Part shown: positions 17,837-23,966 of the stretch, in pieces | Layout of the letters: every line of letters begins with the position of its first letter | Position numbering within the stretch: the first letter of the stretch is position 1 | Origin: Clostridia bacterium | GTDB lineage: Bacteria; Bacillota; Clostridia; Oscillospirales; CAG-382 | NCBI GenBank assembly: GCA_017959195.1 | Contig: JAGDBE010000156.1 | Coordinates: forward strand, 1-23,966 | DNA length: 23,966 bases | Reading direction: 5' to 3' | Translations under genes and position numbers: made by a program | Notes under the pieces: generated by a model | The model's database searches: none | What the model was told of the DNA's origin: nothing | Seen by the model: the letters and a program-made list of their open reading frames with translations, nothing else

Positions 17837-18610
17837 ATGGGCAACAGAGAAGTAACCTTAATGGATCTCTTTAATATTCTTATAAAGAGAATTTGGATTA
17901 TACTTGCGGCAATGGTAATTGGCGGCCTTATAGCGCTTTATTACAGTAAAAACGTAATAGTTCCGAAGTATGAATCGACAACCAAATATTTTATAGACAC
18001 GTCTGTCGTTGACGGCACGTCGGGAACGTTTTCCATCGACGCAAACAGAAACCTCACCGTTTCGAGAATGTTCGTTCCGACGTATATAGTAATTCTCAAC
18101 ACAAAGGACTTTGTAGAGGAAATAATTCCCAAACTTGAAAAAGCGGGACTTTCCAGAGAATATCAGGCGGACGAGCTTTACAGGTCGATAAAATATACCA
18201 TGGCTGAAGATTCGGAAAGCTTCTCGGTTACCGTATCGGCGTATTCTCCGCAGGACGCGCTTACAATAGCGCAGTGCATCGAAGATAATGCCGAGGCATA
18301 CCTTGTGGAGATGAGATCCGGCTCCGAAAACACGCTGAAAATAGCGGATAAAGCAAGACTCAACGAATCGCCCAAAAACGTAAAGACGTCCGTGAACATC
18401 CTCATAGGCGCGTTTGCGGCGGCGATTGCGGTATTTGCAGTATTCTTCATAATCGAAATCATCGACGTGAGAATAAAAGACGAAAAAGAATTTGAAGAAA
18501 TTATAGGACTGCCCGTTCTCGGAATAATTCCCGAATACAGCGAACATTCTAAGAGCAGATACGGATATTATTCTTCGAGATATTCTTCAAAAAGTTATGA
18601 AAGACACTGA
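17837..18610 (+). CDS. Wzz/CpsC-type polysaccharide co-polymerase and kinase activator
   Basis: A 257-residue membrane protein of the Wzz (chain-length determinant) family, Gram-positive CpsC/YveK/CapA type. In this family the protein sets polysaccharide chain length and activates the partner BY-kinase. A first membrane helix lies near residues 19-40 and a second near 186-210, with an outer domain between them. A short cytoplasmic part follows, containing IGLPVLGIIPEY, the usual kinase-interacting segment. The C-terminus is unusual: the last 18 residues contain five tyrosines with Ser and Arg (SRYGYYSSRYSSKSYERH). ATG 17837 follows AAGGATGG. The kinase gene begins 20 bases downstream. Confidence 0.9.
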   Translation: MGNREVTLMDLFNILIKRIWIILAAMVIGGLIALYYSKNVIVPKYESTTKYFIDTSVVDGTSGTFSIDANRNLTVSRMFVPTYIVILNTKDFVEEIIPKLEKAGLSREYQADELYRSIKYTMAEDSESFSVTVSAYSPQDALTIAQCIEDNAEAYLVEMRSGSENTLKIADKARLNESPKNVKTSVNILIGAFAAAIAVFAVFFIIEIIDVRIKDEKEFEEIIGLPVLGIIPEYSEHSKSRYGYYSSRYSSKSYERH

Positions 18611-18630
18611 GAAGAAGGGGGTTATGGAAA

Positions 18631-19422
18631 ATGAATAATTCAAACAACAAAACAAACGAAAAGAAAAACTTTTCCAATAAGGAAGTACTTATTACAAACG
18701 CAACTTCGAATTTCCAGCTCGTCGAAGCGTATAAAACGCTGAGAACGAATATACTTTTCTCGATGCCTTACAACAAGCAGCACACCTGCCGTAAAATCCT
18801 TATCGTCAGCGCGGAAGCGGGCGAAGGAAAGTCCACGACTTCCGTAAACCTTGCGGAAACCCTTTCCGAAACGGATACGAAGGTGCTTCTTATCGACGCC
18901 GACCTCAGAAAACCGACGATAAACAAGTACTACAATATAGAAAGCCGTAAAGGCCTTTCGAATATACTTTCCGGTATGAATACGATAGAGGAGTGCATCT
19001 ACCGCAAGAGCGAGACCGAAAACCTCTATATCATACCTTCGGGACTGCTCCCTCCGAACCCTTCGGAACTTCTGAGCAGCAAGGCAATGATAAAACTTCT
19101 TGAAGAAGTTGACAAGGACTTCGATTACGTTATAATCGACGCGCCTCCCGTAAACATCGTGTCTGACGGCGTTCTGCTTTCGAGCATGGTTGACGGCGTT
19201 GCATTCGTGTGCGCATACGCAAACTCGACGTACCCGGAAGTTGCAAAAGCGCTTTCGTCGCTGAAGCTTGCAAAAGCAAACATCATCGGCGTTATTCTCA
19301 ACCGCGTCGTAAACAAGAAGCACAAGAACAAGAGAGGCTACAACTACAGCTACAAGTACAGATACAAGAATATTGACGCCGCGGGCCATTCAGCCGACAA
19401 AGAAAAAGAATCCGACAAATAA
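18631..19422 (+). CDS. CpsD/CapB-type bacterial tyrosine kinase (BY-kinase)
   Basis: A 263-residue autophosphorylating tyrosine kinase that, with its Wzz-type activator, controls polysaccharide synthesis at the membrane. Walker A is SAEAGEGKSTT (60-70), Walker A' is LLIDADLRKP (86-95) and Walker B is YVIIDAPP (166-173). QLVEAYKTLRTNI is the usual N-terminal segment. The tail has alternating tyrosines at 237, 239, 241, 243 and 245 (YNYSYKYRYK), the expected autophosphorylation cluster, followed by a charged end. ATG 18631 has AAGAAGGGGG about 10 bases upstream. An ATG at 18624 is out of frame and closes at once. It lies between its activator and a matching phosphatase gene. Confidence 0.94.
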   Translation: MNNSNNKTNEKKNFSNKEVLITNATSNFQLVEAYKTLRTNILFSMPYNKQHTCRKILIVSAEAGEGKSTTSVNLAETLSETDTKVLLIDADLRKPTINKYYNIESRKGLSNILSGMNTIEECIYRKSETENLYIIPSGLLPPNPSELLSSKAMIKLLEEVDKDFDYVIIDAPPVNIVSDGVLLSSMVDGVAFVCAYANSTYPEVAKALSSLKLAKANIIGVILNRVVNKKHKNKRGYNYSYKYRYKNIDAAGHSADKEKESDK

Positions 19423-19451
19423 GTTGAAAGTATAACGTGCGGTAAAAAAAT

Positions 19452-20150
19452 ATGACTGATATACATACACATATATTAAGTAATATTGATGACGGACCGA
19501 AAACCGAGGAAGAAAGCCTGAAGCTTCTCAAAGAGCTTGAAGCGACGGGCGTGACGCGGGTTGTTTCGACAAGCCACTTTTACTCCGCGAGCAAACAGAT
19601 AGAAGATTTTACACAGAAGCGCGACGAAAGACTCGCGGCAGCAAGACAGCTTGTCAAGGACAACAATCTTAACCTTACGATTTTTTCCGGCGCGGAAGTC
19701 AATATTCACAAAATCATACTGAATTACGAATCGCTGAAACCGATTTGTTTTGAGGGAACGAACAACATACTGCTTGAAATCCCGTATGAACTCGGGGATT
19801 TTGAGGACAATTCCGACCTCATTTACAAAATAATGTCTTACTATAACGTAACTCCGGTTATCGCGCATATCGACAGATATGATTTTCTCTTCAAATCCGA
19901 AAAAAACGTCAGATATCTCAAGGAGATGGGCTGCGTAATACAGGTTGACGCGGATTGCTTCGATTCGCTGTTTATGCGCGCAAGAATCATGAAAATGATA
20001 AAGAACGAGCTTATAGACGTTGTCGCATCCGACTGCCATAATCTCGAAAAACGCAGACCGAATCTGCACGCCGCATATAAACTGATAGAGAAGAAGACAA
20101 ACGCCGACGTCGTGGCGCGCCTGAGACAAAACGCGTCGAGTCTGGTATGA
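19452..20150 (+). CDS. CpsB/CapC-type PHP-family tyrosine-protein phosphatase
   Basis: A 232-residue metal-dependent phosphatase of the PHP superfamily, which dephosphorylates BY-kinases of the CpsD type. The metal-binding motifs are in order: DIHTHIL (3-9), the TSH in VVSTSHF, the Glu of FSGAEVNIH, AHIDRY and SDCHN. The length is close to that of known CpsB proteins. It completes the activator-kinase-phosphatase set of this operon. The start ATG 19452 lies 29 bases after the kinase stop. No good ribosome-binding site is seen there, so expression may be low. A terminator follows 20 bases after the stop. Confidence 0.94.
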   Translation: MTDIHTHILSNIDDGPKTEEESLKLLKELEATGVTRVVSTSHFYSASKQIEDFTQKRDERLAAARQLVKDNNLNLTIFSGAEVNIHKIILNYESLKPICFEGTNNILLEIPYELGDFEDNSDLIYKIMSYYNVTPVIAHIDRYDFLFKSEKNVRYLKEMGCVIQVDADCFDSLFMRARIMKMIKNELIDVVASDCHNLEKRRPNLHAAYKLIEKKTNADVVARLRQNASSLV

Positions 20151-20171
20151 TTTGGTAAAAATCACAAAAAT

Positions 20172-20197
20172 AAAAAGCACCTTGCGGTGCTTTTTTT
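20172..20197 (+). terminator. Rho-independent terminator after the PHP phosphatase gene
   Basis: AAAAAGCACC (20172-20181) pairs with GGTGCTTTTT (20186-20195) across a 4-base loop, and the T run continues to 20197. It separates the polysaccharide-regulation operon from the str operon. Confidence 0.92.
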
Positions 20198-20391
20198 GTC
20201 CTGCCGGGCTGAAAACAGACTTTTTGAGCGTTTTTTCGGGCTATATATTGTATAATATATTTATATATAATATTAATGTAGAAAATAAATGAATATATAT
20301 GAAATTATTGTGCAAAATATACTAAAACAGGTGCATATTTGAAAATAAAGTTGTCAAAACAGAGAAAAAACGGGGTAAACCGCAAAAAAAC
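20198..20391. other. AT-rich non-coding gap upstream of rpsL
   Basis: No open frame with a ribosome-binding site, tRNA or known leader RNA is seen. The gap is strongly AT-rich near 20241-20280. It includes ATATATT/AATATAT (20243-20260, 4-base spacer) and the palindrome TTATATATAA (20261-20270). A TATAAT at 20251-20256 has no properly spaced -35. TGTCAA at 20352-20357 is the reverse complement of the -35 box of the rpsL promoter. Confidence 0.6.
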
Positions 20392-20420
20392 TTGACATAA
20401 AATGAAGAATCACTTATAAT
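20392..20420 (+). promoter_or_regulatory. rpsL: Consensus sigma-A promoter for the str operon
   Basis: TTGACA (20392-20397) and TATAAT (20415-20420) match the consensus exactly, with a 17-bp spacer. The leader to the rpsL start is about 80 bases. Such a strong promoter fits high-level expression of translation genes. Confidence 0.92.
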
Positions 20421-20506
20421 GTAATGGTCGATTAGTGTAAGTTACTATGCGTCATTGTGGCTTTGCTAAGCGAAAAATCAAAATTTTAAAGAAGAGGAGG
20501 TGCGGT

Positions 20507-20920
20507 ATGCCAACCTTTAACCAGTTAGTAAGAAAAGGACGCGAGGATGCGAAAAAATCCAAGTCTTCGGCTCTTTTGAAGGGTTACAACACCCTTACAA
20601 AGCAGCAGACGGACATAGCTGCTCCGCAGAAAAGAGGAGTTTGCACGAAAGTATCCACGAAAACGCCTAAGAAGCCTAACTCCGCGCTCAGAAAAATAGC
20701 GAGAGTAAGACTTACCAACGGAATTGAAGTTACATCGTATATTCCCGGAATCGGACACAATCTCCAGGAACACAGCGTTGTGCTCATCCGCGGCGGAAGA
20801 GTAAAGGATCTCCCCGGTGTACGTTATCACATTATCCGTGGTACGCTTGATACACAGGGCGTTGCGGGAAGAAATCAGGCGCGTTCGAAGTACGGCGCAA
20901 AGAAAGAAAAGAAAAAGTAA
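20507..20920 (+). CDS. rpsL: 30S ribosomal protein S12
   Basis: S12 sits at the decoding centre of the 30S subunit. The 137 residues begin MPTFNQLVRKGRE and contain KRGVCTKV, the highly conserved TPKKPNSALRK loop and RGGRVKDLPGVRYH. Both loops have the wild-type lysines associated with streptomycin sensitivity. The ATG at 20507 is chosen because GAGGAGG (20494-20500) lies 6 bases upstream. An in-frame ATG at 20447 would add 20 residues and has no such site. It is the first gene of the str operon. rpsG follows after an unusually long gap of 167 bases. Confidence 0.98.
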   Translation: MPTFNQLVRKGREDAKKSKSSALLKGYNTLTKQQTDIAAPQKRGVCTKVSTKTPKKPNSALRKIARVRLTNGIEVTSYIPGIGHNLQEHSVVLIRGGRVKDLPGVRYHIIRGTLDTQGVAGRNQARSKYGAKKEKKK

Positions 20921-20973
20921 TTTGACCGTATGAAAACCGCGCAAGCGGAAAATAATGGTATTTTGGAGAGGCT

Positions 20974-21009
20974 TACTGCACATAATATATATTTATATGC
21001 TATGCGGTA
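20974..21009 (+). promoter_or_regulatory. Possible hairpin in the rpsL-rpsG gap
   Basis: TACTGCA (20974-20980) can pair with TGCGGTA (21003-21009), with one T-G wobble. CATA (20981-20984) can pair with TATG (20996-20999), leaving a 3-base bulge. In E. coli, S7 represses its operon by binding the S12-S7 intercistronic RNA. A similar role here is inference from position only. A weak promoter (TTGGAG at 20963, TATATA at 20986, 17-bp spacer) overlaps. CCGC-GCAA-GCGG (20937-20948) is a second small hairpin. Confidence 0.3.
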
Positions 21010-21087
21010 TGGATCTCGCAAAGTGCTTAACGGAAGGTAATCATTTCGAGTACCGATGAATTCATAATTGTGAAGGAGGGAAGTATA

Positions 21088-21555
21088 GTGCCAAGAAGAG
21101 GTTCTGTACCCAAGAGAGACGTTCTCCCGGATCCGTTGTACAATTCAAAGCTGGTAACAAAGCTTATCAACAACATTATGTATGACGGCAAAAAGGGAGT
21201 CGCTCAGAAAATAGTATATGACGCATTTGAAATAATCAACGAAAAGGTTGGCGATCCTCTGGAAAATTTCCAGAAAGCGCTTGAGAACATAATGCCTGTT
21301 CTCGAAGTAAAAGCACGCCGTGTCGGCGGTTCTACCTATCAGGTACCGATCGAAGTAAGACCTGAGAGAAGACAGACGCTGGGACTTCGCTGGCTGACGG
21401 TTTATTCCCGCGCAAGAAGCGAGAAGAACATGTCCGAAAGACTTGCAGGCGAAATCATCGACGCTGTGAACGGAATCGGCTCCGCGGTAAAGAAGCGTGA
21501 GGATACACACAAGATGGCGGAAGCAAACAAGGCTTTTGCACATTACAGATATTAA
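21088..21555 (+). CDS. rpsG: 30S ribosomal protein S7
   Basis: S7 starts assembly of the 30S head and contacts the E-site tRNA. The 155 residues begin MPRRGSVPKRDVLPDPLYNS and include ARRVGGSTYQVPIEV and RPERRQTLGLRWL, with the usual ending AFAHYRY. The GTG at 21088 is the start: AAGGAGGG lies 7 bases upstream and the protein then matches the family N-terminus. The in-frame GTG at 21070 lies before that site. fusA begins 28 bases after the stop, within the same operon. Confidence 0.98.
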   Translation: MPRRGSVPKRDVLPDPLYNSKLVTKLINNIMYDGKKGVAQKIVYDAFEIINEKVGDPLENFQKALENIMPVLEVKARRVGGSTYQVPIEVRPERRQTLGLRWLTVYSRARSEKNMSERLAGEIIDAVNGIGSAVKKREDTHKMAEANKAFAHYRY

Positions 21556-21583
21556 TCACAGGCTTTTTTAAAGGAGAAAATCA

Positions 21584-23695
21584 ATGCCAAGAACTTGTTC
21601 TCTTGAAAACACAAGAAATATTGGTATTATGGCTCATATCGACGCCGGTAAAACAACGACAACCGAGCGTATATTGTTCTATACAGGCAAAAATCATAAG
21701 ATAGGCGAAACTCATGACGGAAGCGCAACTATGGACTGGATGGAACAGGAGCAGGAGAGAGGTATAACAATCACCTCCGCTGCTACAACTTGCTTTTGGT
21801 CCGGAGAAGAAAAACAGTACGTGCCGCACAGAATCAATATCATTGATACACCCGGCCACGTTGACTTCACGGTGGAAGTTCAACGCTCGCTCAAGGTGCT
21901 GGACGGTTCCGTAACCGTTTTCTGCGCCAAAGGCGGTGTCGAGCCTCAGTCTGAGACAGTATGGCGTCAGGCTGACGAATACCACGTACCCCGTATGGCG
22001 TACGTAAACAAAATGGATATCATGGGTGCGAATTTCTACAGAGTAGTAGATATGATACACGAAAGACTCCATGCAAACGCCGTACCGATTCAGCTTCCCA
22101 TAGGAGCTGAAGAGACTTTCGTAGGAATTATAGACCTTGTGCTTATGAAGGCGTTCATTTTCACGAACGACCTCGGAACGGATATCAAGGTTGAAGACAT
22201 TCCCGCGGATATGAAAGAAAAGGCGGAAGAATACAGAGCTCAACTTATCGAGCACGTTGCGGAAACAGACGAAGCGCTGCTTGAAAAGTATATGGAAGGC
22301 GAAGAATTCACCGTCGAAGAAATAAAAGCGGCAATCAGAAAGTCAACCATAGCAAACACAATGGTTCCCGTAGTTTGCGGAACGTCTTACAAAAACAAGG
22401 GCGTTCAGAAACTGCTCGACGCGATAGTTGACTATATGCCGTCCCCGCTGGATATTCCCCCGATAAAGGGAATCGACCCGAACAAGAAAGACGACGACAA
22501 CGAAACCGTTCGTCATTCCTCGGACGAAGAACCTTTCTCGGCTCTCGCATTCAAAATAGCGACAGACCCGTTCATCGGACGTCTTTGCTTCATAAGAGTG
22601 TATTCGGGAACGATTTCGGCAGGTTCAACGGTGTATAATTCGTCCAAACAGGGAAGAGAACGTTTCGGACGTATAGTTCTGATGCATGCAAACCACAGAG
22701 AAGACGTTGACCGCATATACGCAGGCGACATCGCGGCGGTTATAGGTGTGAAGAACACCACGACGGGCGACACGCTGTGCGACGAAAACCATCCCGTAAT
22801 CCTTGAGTCGATGGTATTCCCGGAACCCGTAATCAGGGTTGCGATAGAACCCAAGACAGAAGCAGGACAGGAAAAGATGGGCATCGCGCTTTCAAAACTC
22901 GCCGAAGAAGACCCGACGTTCAAGACGTATTCCGACGAAGAAACGGGACAGACTATTATTGCGGGCATGGGCGAACTCCATCTCGAAATAATCGTAGACA
23001 GACTGCTTCGTGAATTCAAGGTCGAGGCGAACGTAGGAAAACCGCAGGTTTCATATAAGGAAGCAATCACAAAGAGCGCCGACGTAGATATGAAATATGC
23101 GCGCCAGTCAGGCGGTAAGGGACAGTACGGACACGTTAAGATTAAAGTTGAGCCGAACGAGCCCGGCGCGGGATATACCTTTGAAAATAAGGTTGTCGGC
23201 GGCGCGATTCCGAAGGAATATATACCGGCGGTTGACGCAGGTATCCGCGGTGCAATGATGAGCGGTGTTCTTGCCGGCTATCAGGTGGTTGACCTTAAAG
23301 TTACGCTTTACGACGGTTCGTACCACGAAGTCGACTCGTCGGAAATGGCGTTCAAGATAGCAGGCTCCATGGCTCTGAAAGAAGCGCTCAGAAAAGCAGG
23401 CTCAATTCTTACGGAACCGATAATGAAAGTTGTGGTTGTCGTTCCCGACGACTACATGGGAGACGTTATAGGCGACCTCAATTCCAGACGCGGACAGATT
23501 CAGGGAATGGATCCGATAGCGGGCGGCCAGCAGATAAGAGCATTCGTTCCGCTTTCGAATATGTTTGGTTATGCAACCGATCTGAGATCCAAGACGCAGG
23601 GCAGAGGAACGTACGTAATGGAACCCAGCCACTACGAGCAGGTACCTAAGAACATTCAGGAACAGATTATTGCCGAGAGAGGCAAAAACGCGTAA
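21584..23695 (+). CDS. fusA: Translation elongation factor G
   Basis: EF-G drives ribosomal translocation by GTP hydrolysis and takes part in ribosome recycling. The 703 residues show the G1 loop AHIDAGKTT (17-25), RGITI, DTPGH (88-92) and NKMD (142-145). They also show the domain II segment IATDPFIGRLCFIRVYSG, and domain IV with SGGKGQYGHVKIKVEP. The length is normal, with no insert or truncation. ATG 21584 follows AAAGGAG by a normal distance. Compared with genes earlier in the window, this gene uses CGT and CGC for Arg more often beside AGA, as expected for a highly expressed gene. tuf follows after 110 bases and has its own promoter. Confidence 0.99.
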   Translation: MPRTCSLENTRNIGIMAHIDAGKTTTTERILFYTGKNHKIGETHDGSATMDWMEQEQERGITITSAATTCFWSGEEKQYVPHRINIIDTPGHVDFTVEVQRSLKVLDGSVTVFCAKGGVEPQSETVWRQADEYHVPRMAYVNKMDIMGANFYRVVDMIHERLHANAVPIQLPIGAEETFVGIIDLVLMKAFIFTNDLGTDIKVEDIPADMKEKAEEYRAQLIEHVAETDEALLEKYMEGEEFTVEEIKAAIRKSTIANTMVPVVCGTSYKNKGVQKLLDAIVDYMPSPLDIPPIKGIDPNKKDDDNETVRHSSDEEPFSALAFKIATDPFIGRLCFIRVYSGTISAGSTVYNSSKQGRERFGRIVLMHANHREDVDRIYAGDIAAVIGVKNTTTGDTLCDENHPVILESMVFPEPVIRVAIEPKTEAGQEKMGIALSKLAEEDPTFKTYSDEETGQTIIAGMGELHLEIIVDRLLREFKVEANVGKPQVSYKEAITKSADVDMKYARQSGGKGQYGHVKIKVEPNEPGAGYTFENKVVGGAIPKEYIPAVDAGIRGAMMSGVLAGYQVVDLKVTLYDGSYHEVDSSEMAFKIAGSMALKEALRKAGSILTEPIMKVVVVVPDDYMGDVIGDLNSRRGQIQGMDPIAGGQQIRAFVPLSNMFGYATDLRSKTQGRGTYVMEPSHYEQVPKNIQEQIIAERGKNA

Positions 23696-23709
23696 GCGTA
23701 AAGATTAAT

Positions 23710-23746
23710 AAAGTGTAAATATTATTCAATATGATATTGACACTTT
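23710..23746. repeat. Inverted repeat between fusA and tuf, overlapping the tuf -35 box
   Basis: AAAGTGT-A-AATAT (23710-23722) pairs with ATATT-G-ACACTTT (23734-23746), giving 7 + 5 bp with one mismatch and an 11-base loop. The right arm contains TTGACA, the -35 box of the tuf promoter. No T run follows, so a classic terminator is unlikely. An operator or attenuating hairpin is possible. Confidence 0.55.
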
Positions 23747-23764
23747 AATATATTTAAGTATAAT
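23737..23764 (+). promoter_or_regulatory. tuf: Consensus sigma-A promoter for tuf
   Basis: TTGACA (23737-23742) and TATAAT (23759-23764) are full consensus boxes with a 16-bp spacer. They allow tuf to be made in excess of the rest of the str operon, in line with the known abundance of EF-Tu. Confidence 0.85.
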
Positions 23765-23805
23765 TAAAAATAGTAAATATTAAACACTTTTAGGAGGAAT
23801 TTACA

Positions 23806-23966
23806 ATGGCAAAGGCAAAATTTGAAAGAACCAAGCCCCATGTCAACATTGGTACAATAGGACATGTTGACCACGGTAAGACAACCCTTACGGCAGCTAT
23901 AACAAAGACGCTTTCACTCGGCAATGCGAACATCGAATTCATGGCATACGACCAGATCGATAATGC
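23806..23966 (+). CDS. tuf: Elongation factor Tu (3'-truncated by the window)
   Basis: EF-Tu carries aminoacyl-tRNA to the ribosome as a GTP complex. Only the first 53 complete codons are present: MAKAKFERTKPHVNIGTIGH, then VDHGKTTLTAAIT with the G1 motif GHVDHGKT. The segment ends in the FMAYDQIDNA stretch just before the switch I region. ATG 23806 has TAGGAGG (23791-23797) 8 bases upstream. Its position after fusA is the usual str operon order. The window edge, not a mutation, ends the frame. Confidence 0.97.
   Translation, partial: MAKAKFERTKPHVNIGTIGHVDHGKTTLTAAITKTLSLGNANIEFMAYDQIDN

Noticed and set aside
17858..19389. Minus-strand open frames opposite the Wzz and kinase genes
   Set aside because: They mirror well-supported genes, are rich in Arg, Val and Tyr with no domain, and lack start signals.
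20447..20506. In-frame upstream ATG of rpsL giving 20 extra residues, or a leader peptide
   Set aside because: It has no ribosome-binding site. The frame runs directly into rpsL without a stop, and S12 normally starts MPTxNQL.
20198..20506. Riboswitch or T-box in the gap before rpsL
   Set aside because: No T-box core, tRNA-like element, anti-terminator pair or recognised riboswitch core was found; the leader after the promoter is only about 80 bases.
21070..21087. GTG 21070 as start of rpsG
   Set aside because: It lies before the AAGGAGGG site; GTG 21088 restores the usual S7 N-terminus.
21581..22255. Minus-strand open frame opposite the 5' part of fusA
   Set aside because: It is a shadow of the EF-G reading frame, with no motif or start signal.
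1..23966. Mobile element, prophage, CRISPR array or tRNA/rRNA gene
   Set aside because: No transposase, integrase, direct-repeat array, cloverleaf or rRNA segment was recognised on either strand.

Overview
The window looks like a chromosomal segment of an anaerobic Bacillota (Clostridia-type) bacterium, probably an uncultured lineage. Supporting signs are strong GGAGG ribosome-binding sites, consensus sigma-A promoters, a zinc-ribbon L32, the DUF512 radical-SAM/der pairing, the YmfF/YmfH peptidase pair, a Firmicutes-type S12, and a Wzz/BY-kinase/PHP-phosphatase set of the Gram-positive type. Nearly all genes lie on the + strand. No rRNA, tRNA, CRISPR array, transposase or phage gene was seen.

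Region 1 (1-5155) is housekeeping. It holds the 3' part of gyrB, then yceD (overlapping gyrB by ATGA), rpmF behind its own extended -10 promoter and ending at a strong terminator, a DUF512 radical-SAM gene broken by an apparent one-base deletion, and der with its terminator.

Region 2 (5156-12833) is one very large gene of 2526 codons between two terminators. Its product has the architecture of a cyclic beta-1,2-glucan synthase: an N-terminal membrane glucosyltransferase, a middle glycoamylase/GH189-like domain and a C-terminal GH94 phosphorylase-like domain. This is the most striking gene in the window. It stands alone, without a recognisable transporter or modifying enzyme.

Region 3 (12834-17770) is a probable operon from a TTTACA-17-TATACT promoter: two M16-family proteins (YmfF-like without the zinc motif, YmfH-like with it), lgt, folD and a divergent shikimate-kinase-family P-loop protein.

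Region 4 (17771-20197) is a compact phosphoregulatory set: a Wzz-type polysaccharide co-polymerase, a tyrosine-tailed BY-kinase and a PHP-type tyrosine phosphatase. A terminator follows directly and no glycosyltransferase, flippase or polymerase is present, so it probably acts on a polysaccharide locus elsewhere.

Region 5 (20198-23966) is the str operon, rpsL-rpsG-fusA-tuf. It starts from a perfect TTGACA-17-TATAAT promoter after an AT-rich gap and is not preceded by rpoBC. tuf has a further promoter of its own and runs off the window.

No convincing wholly new system was found. The points most worth checking are the glucan synthase, the orphan Wzz/kinase/phosphatase set, the DUF512 frameshift, the charged insert in GyrB, and inverted repeats that cover the -35 element at three promoters.
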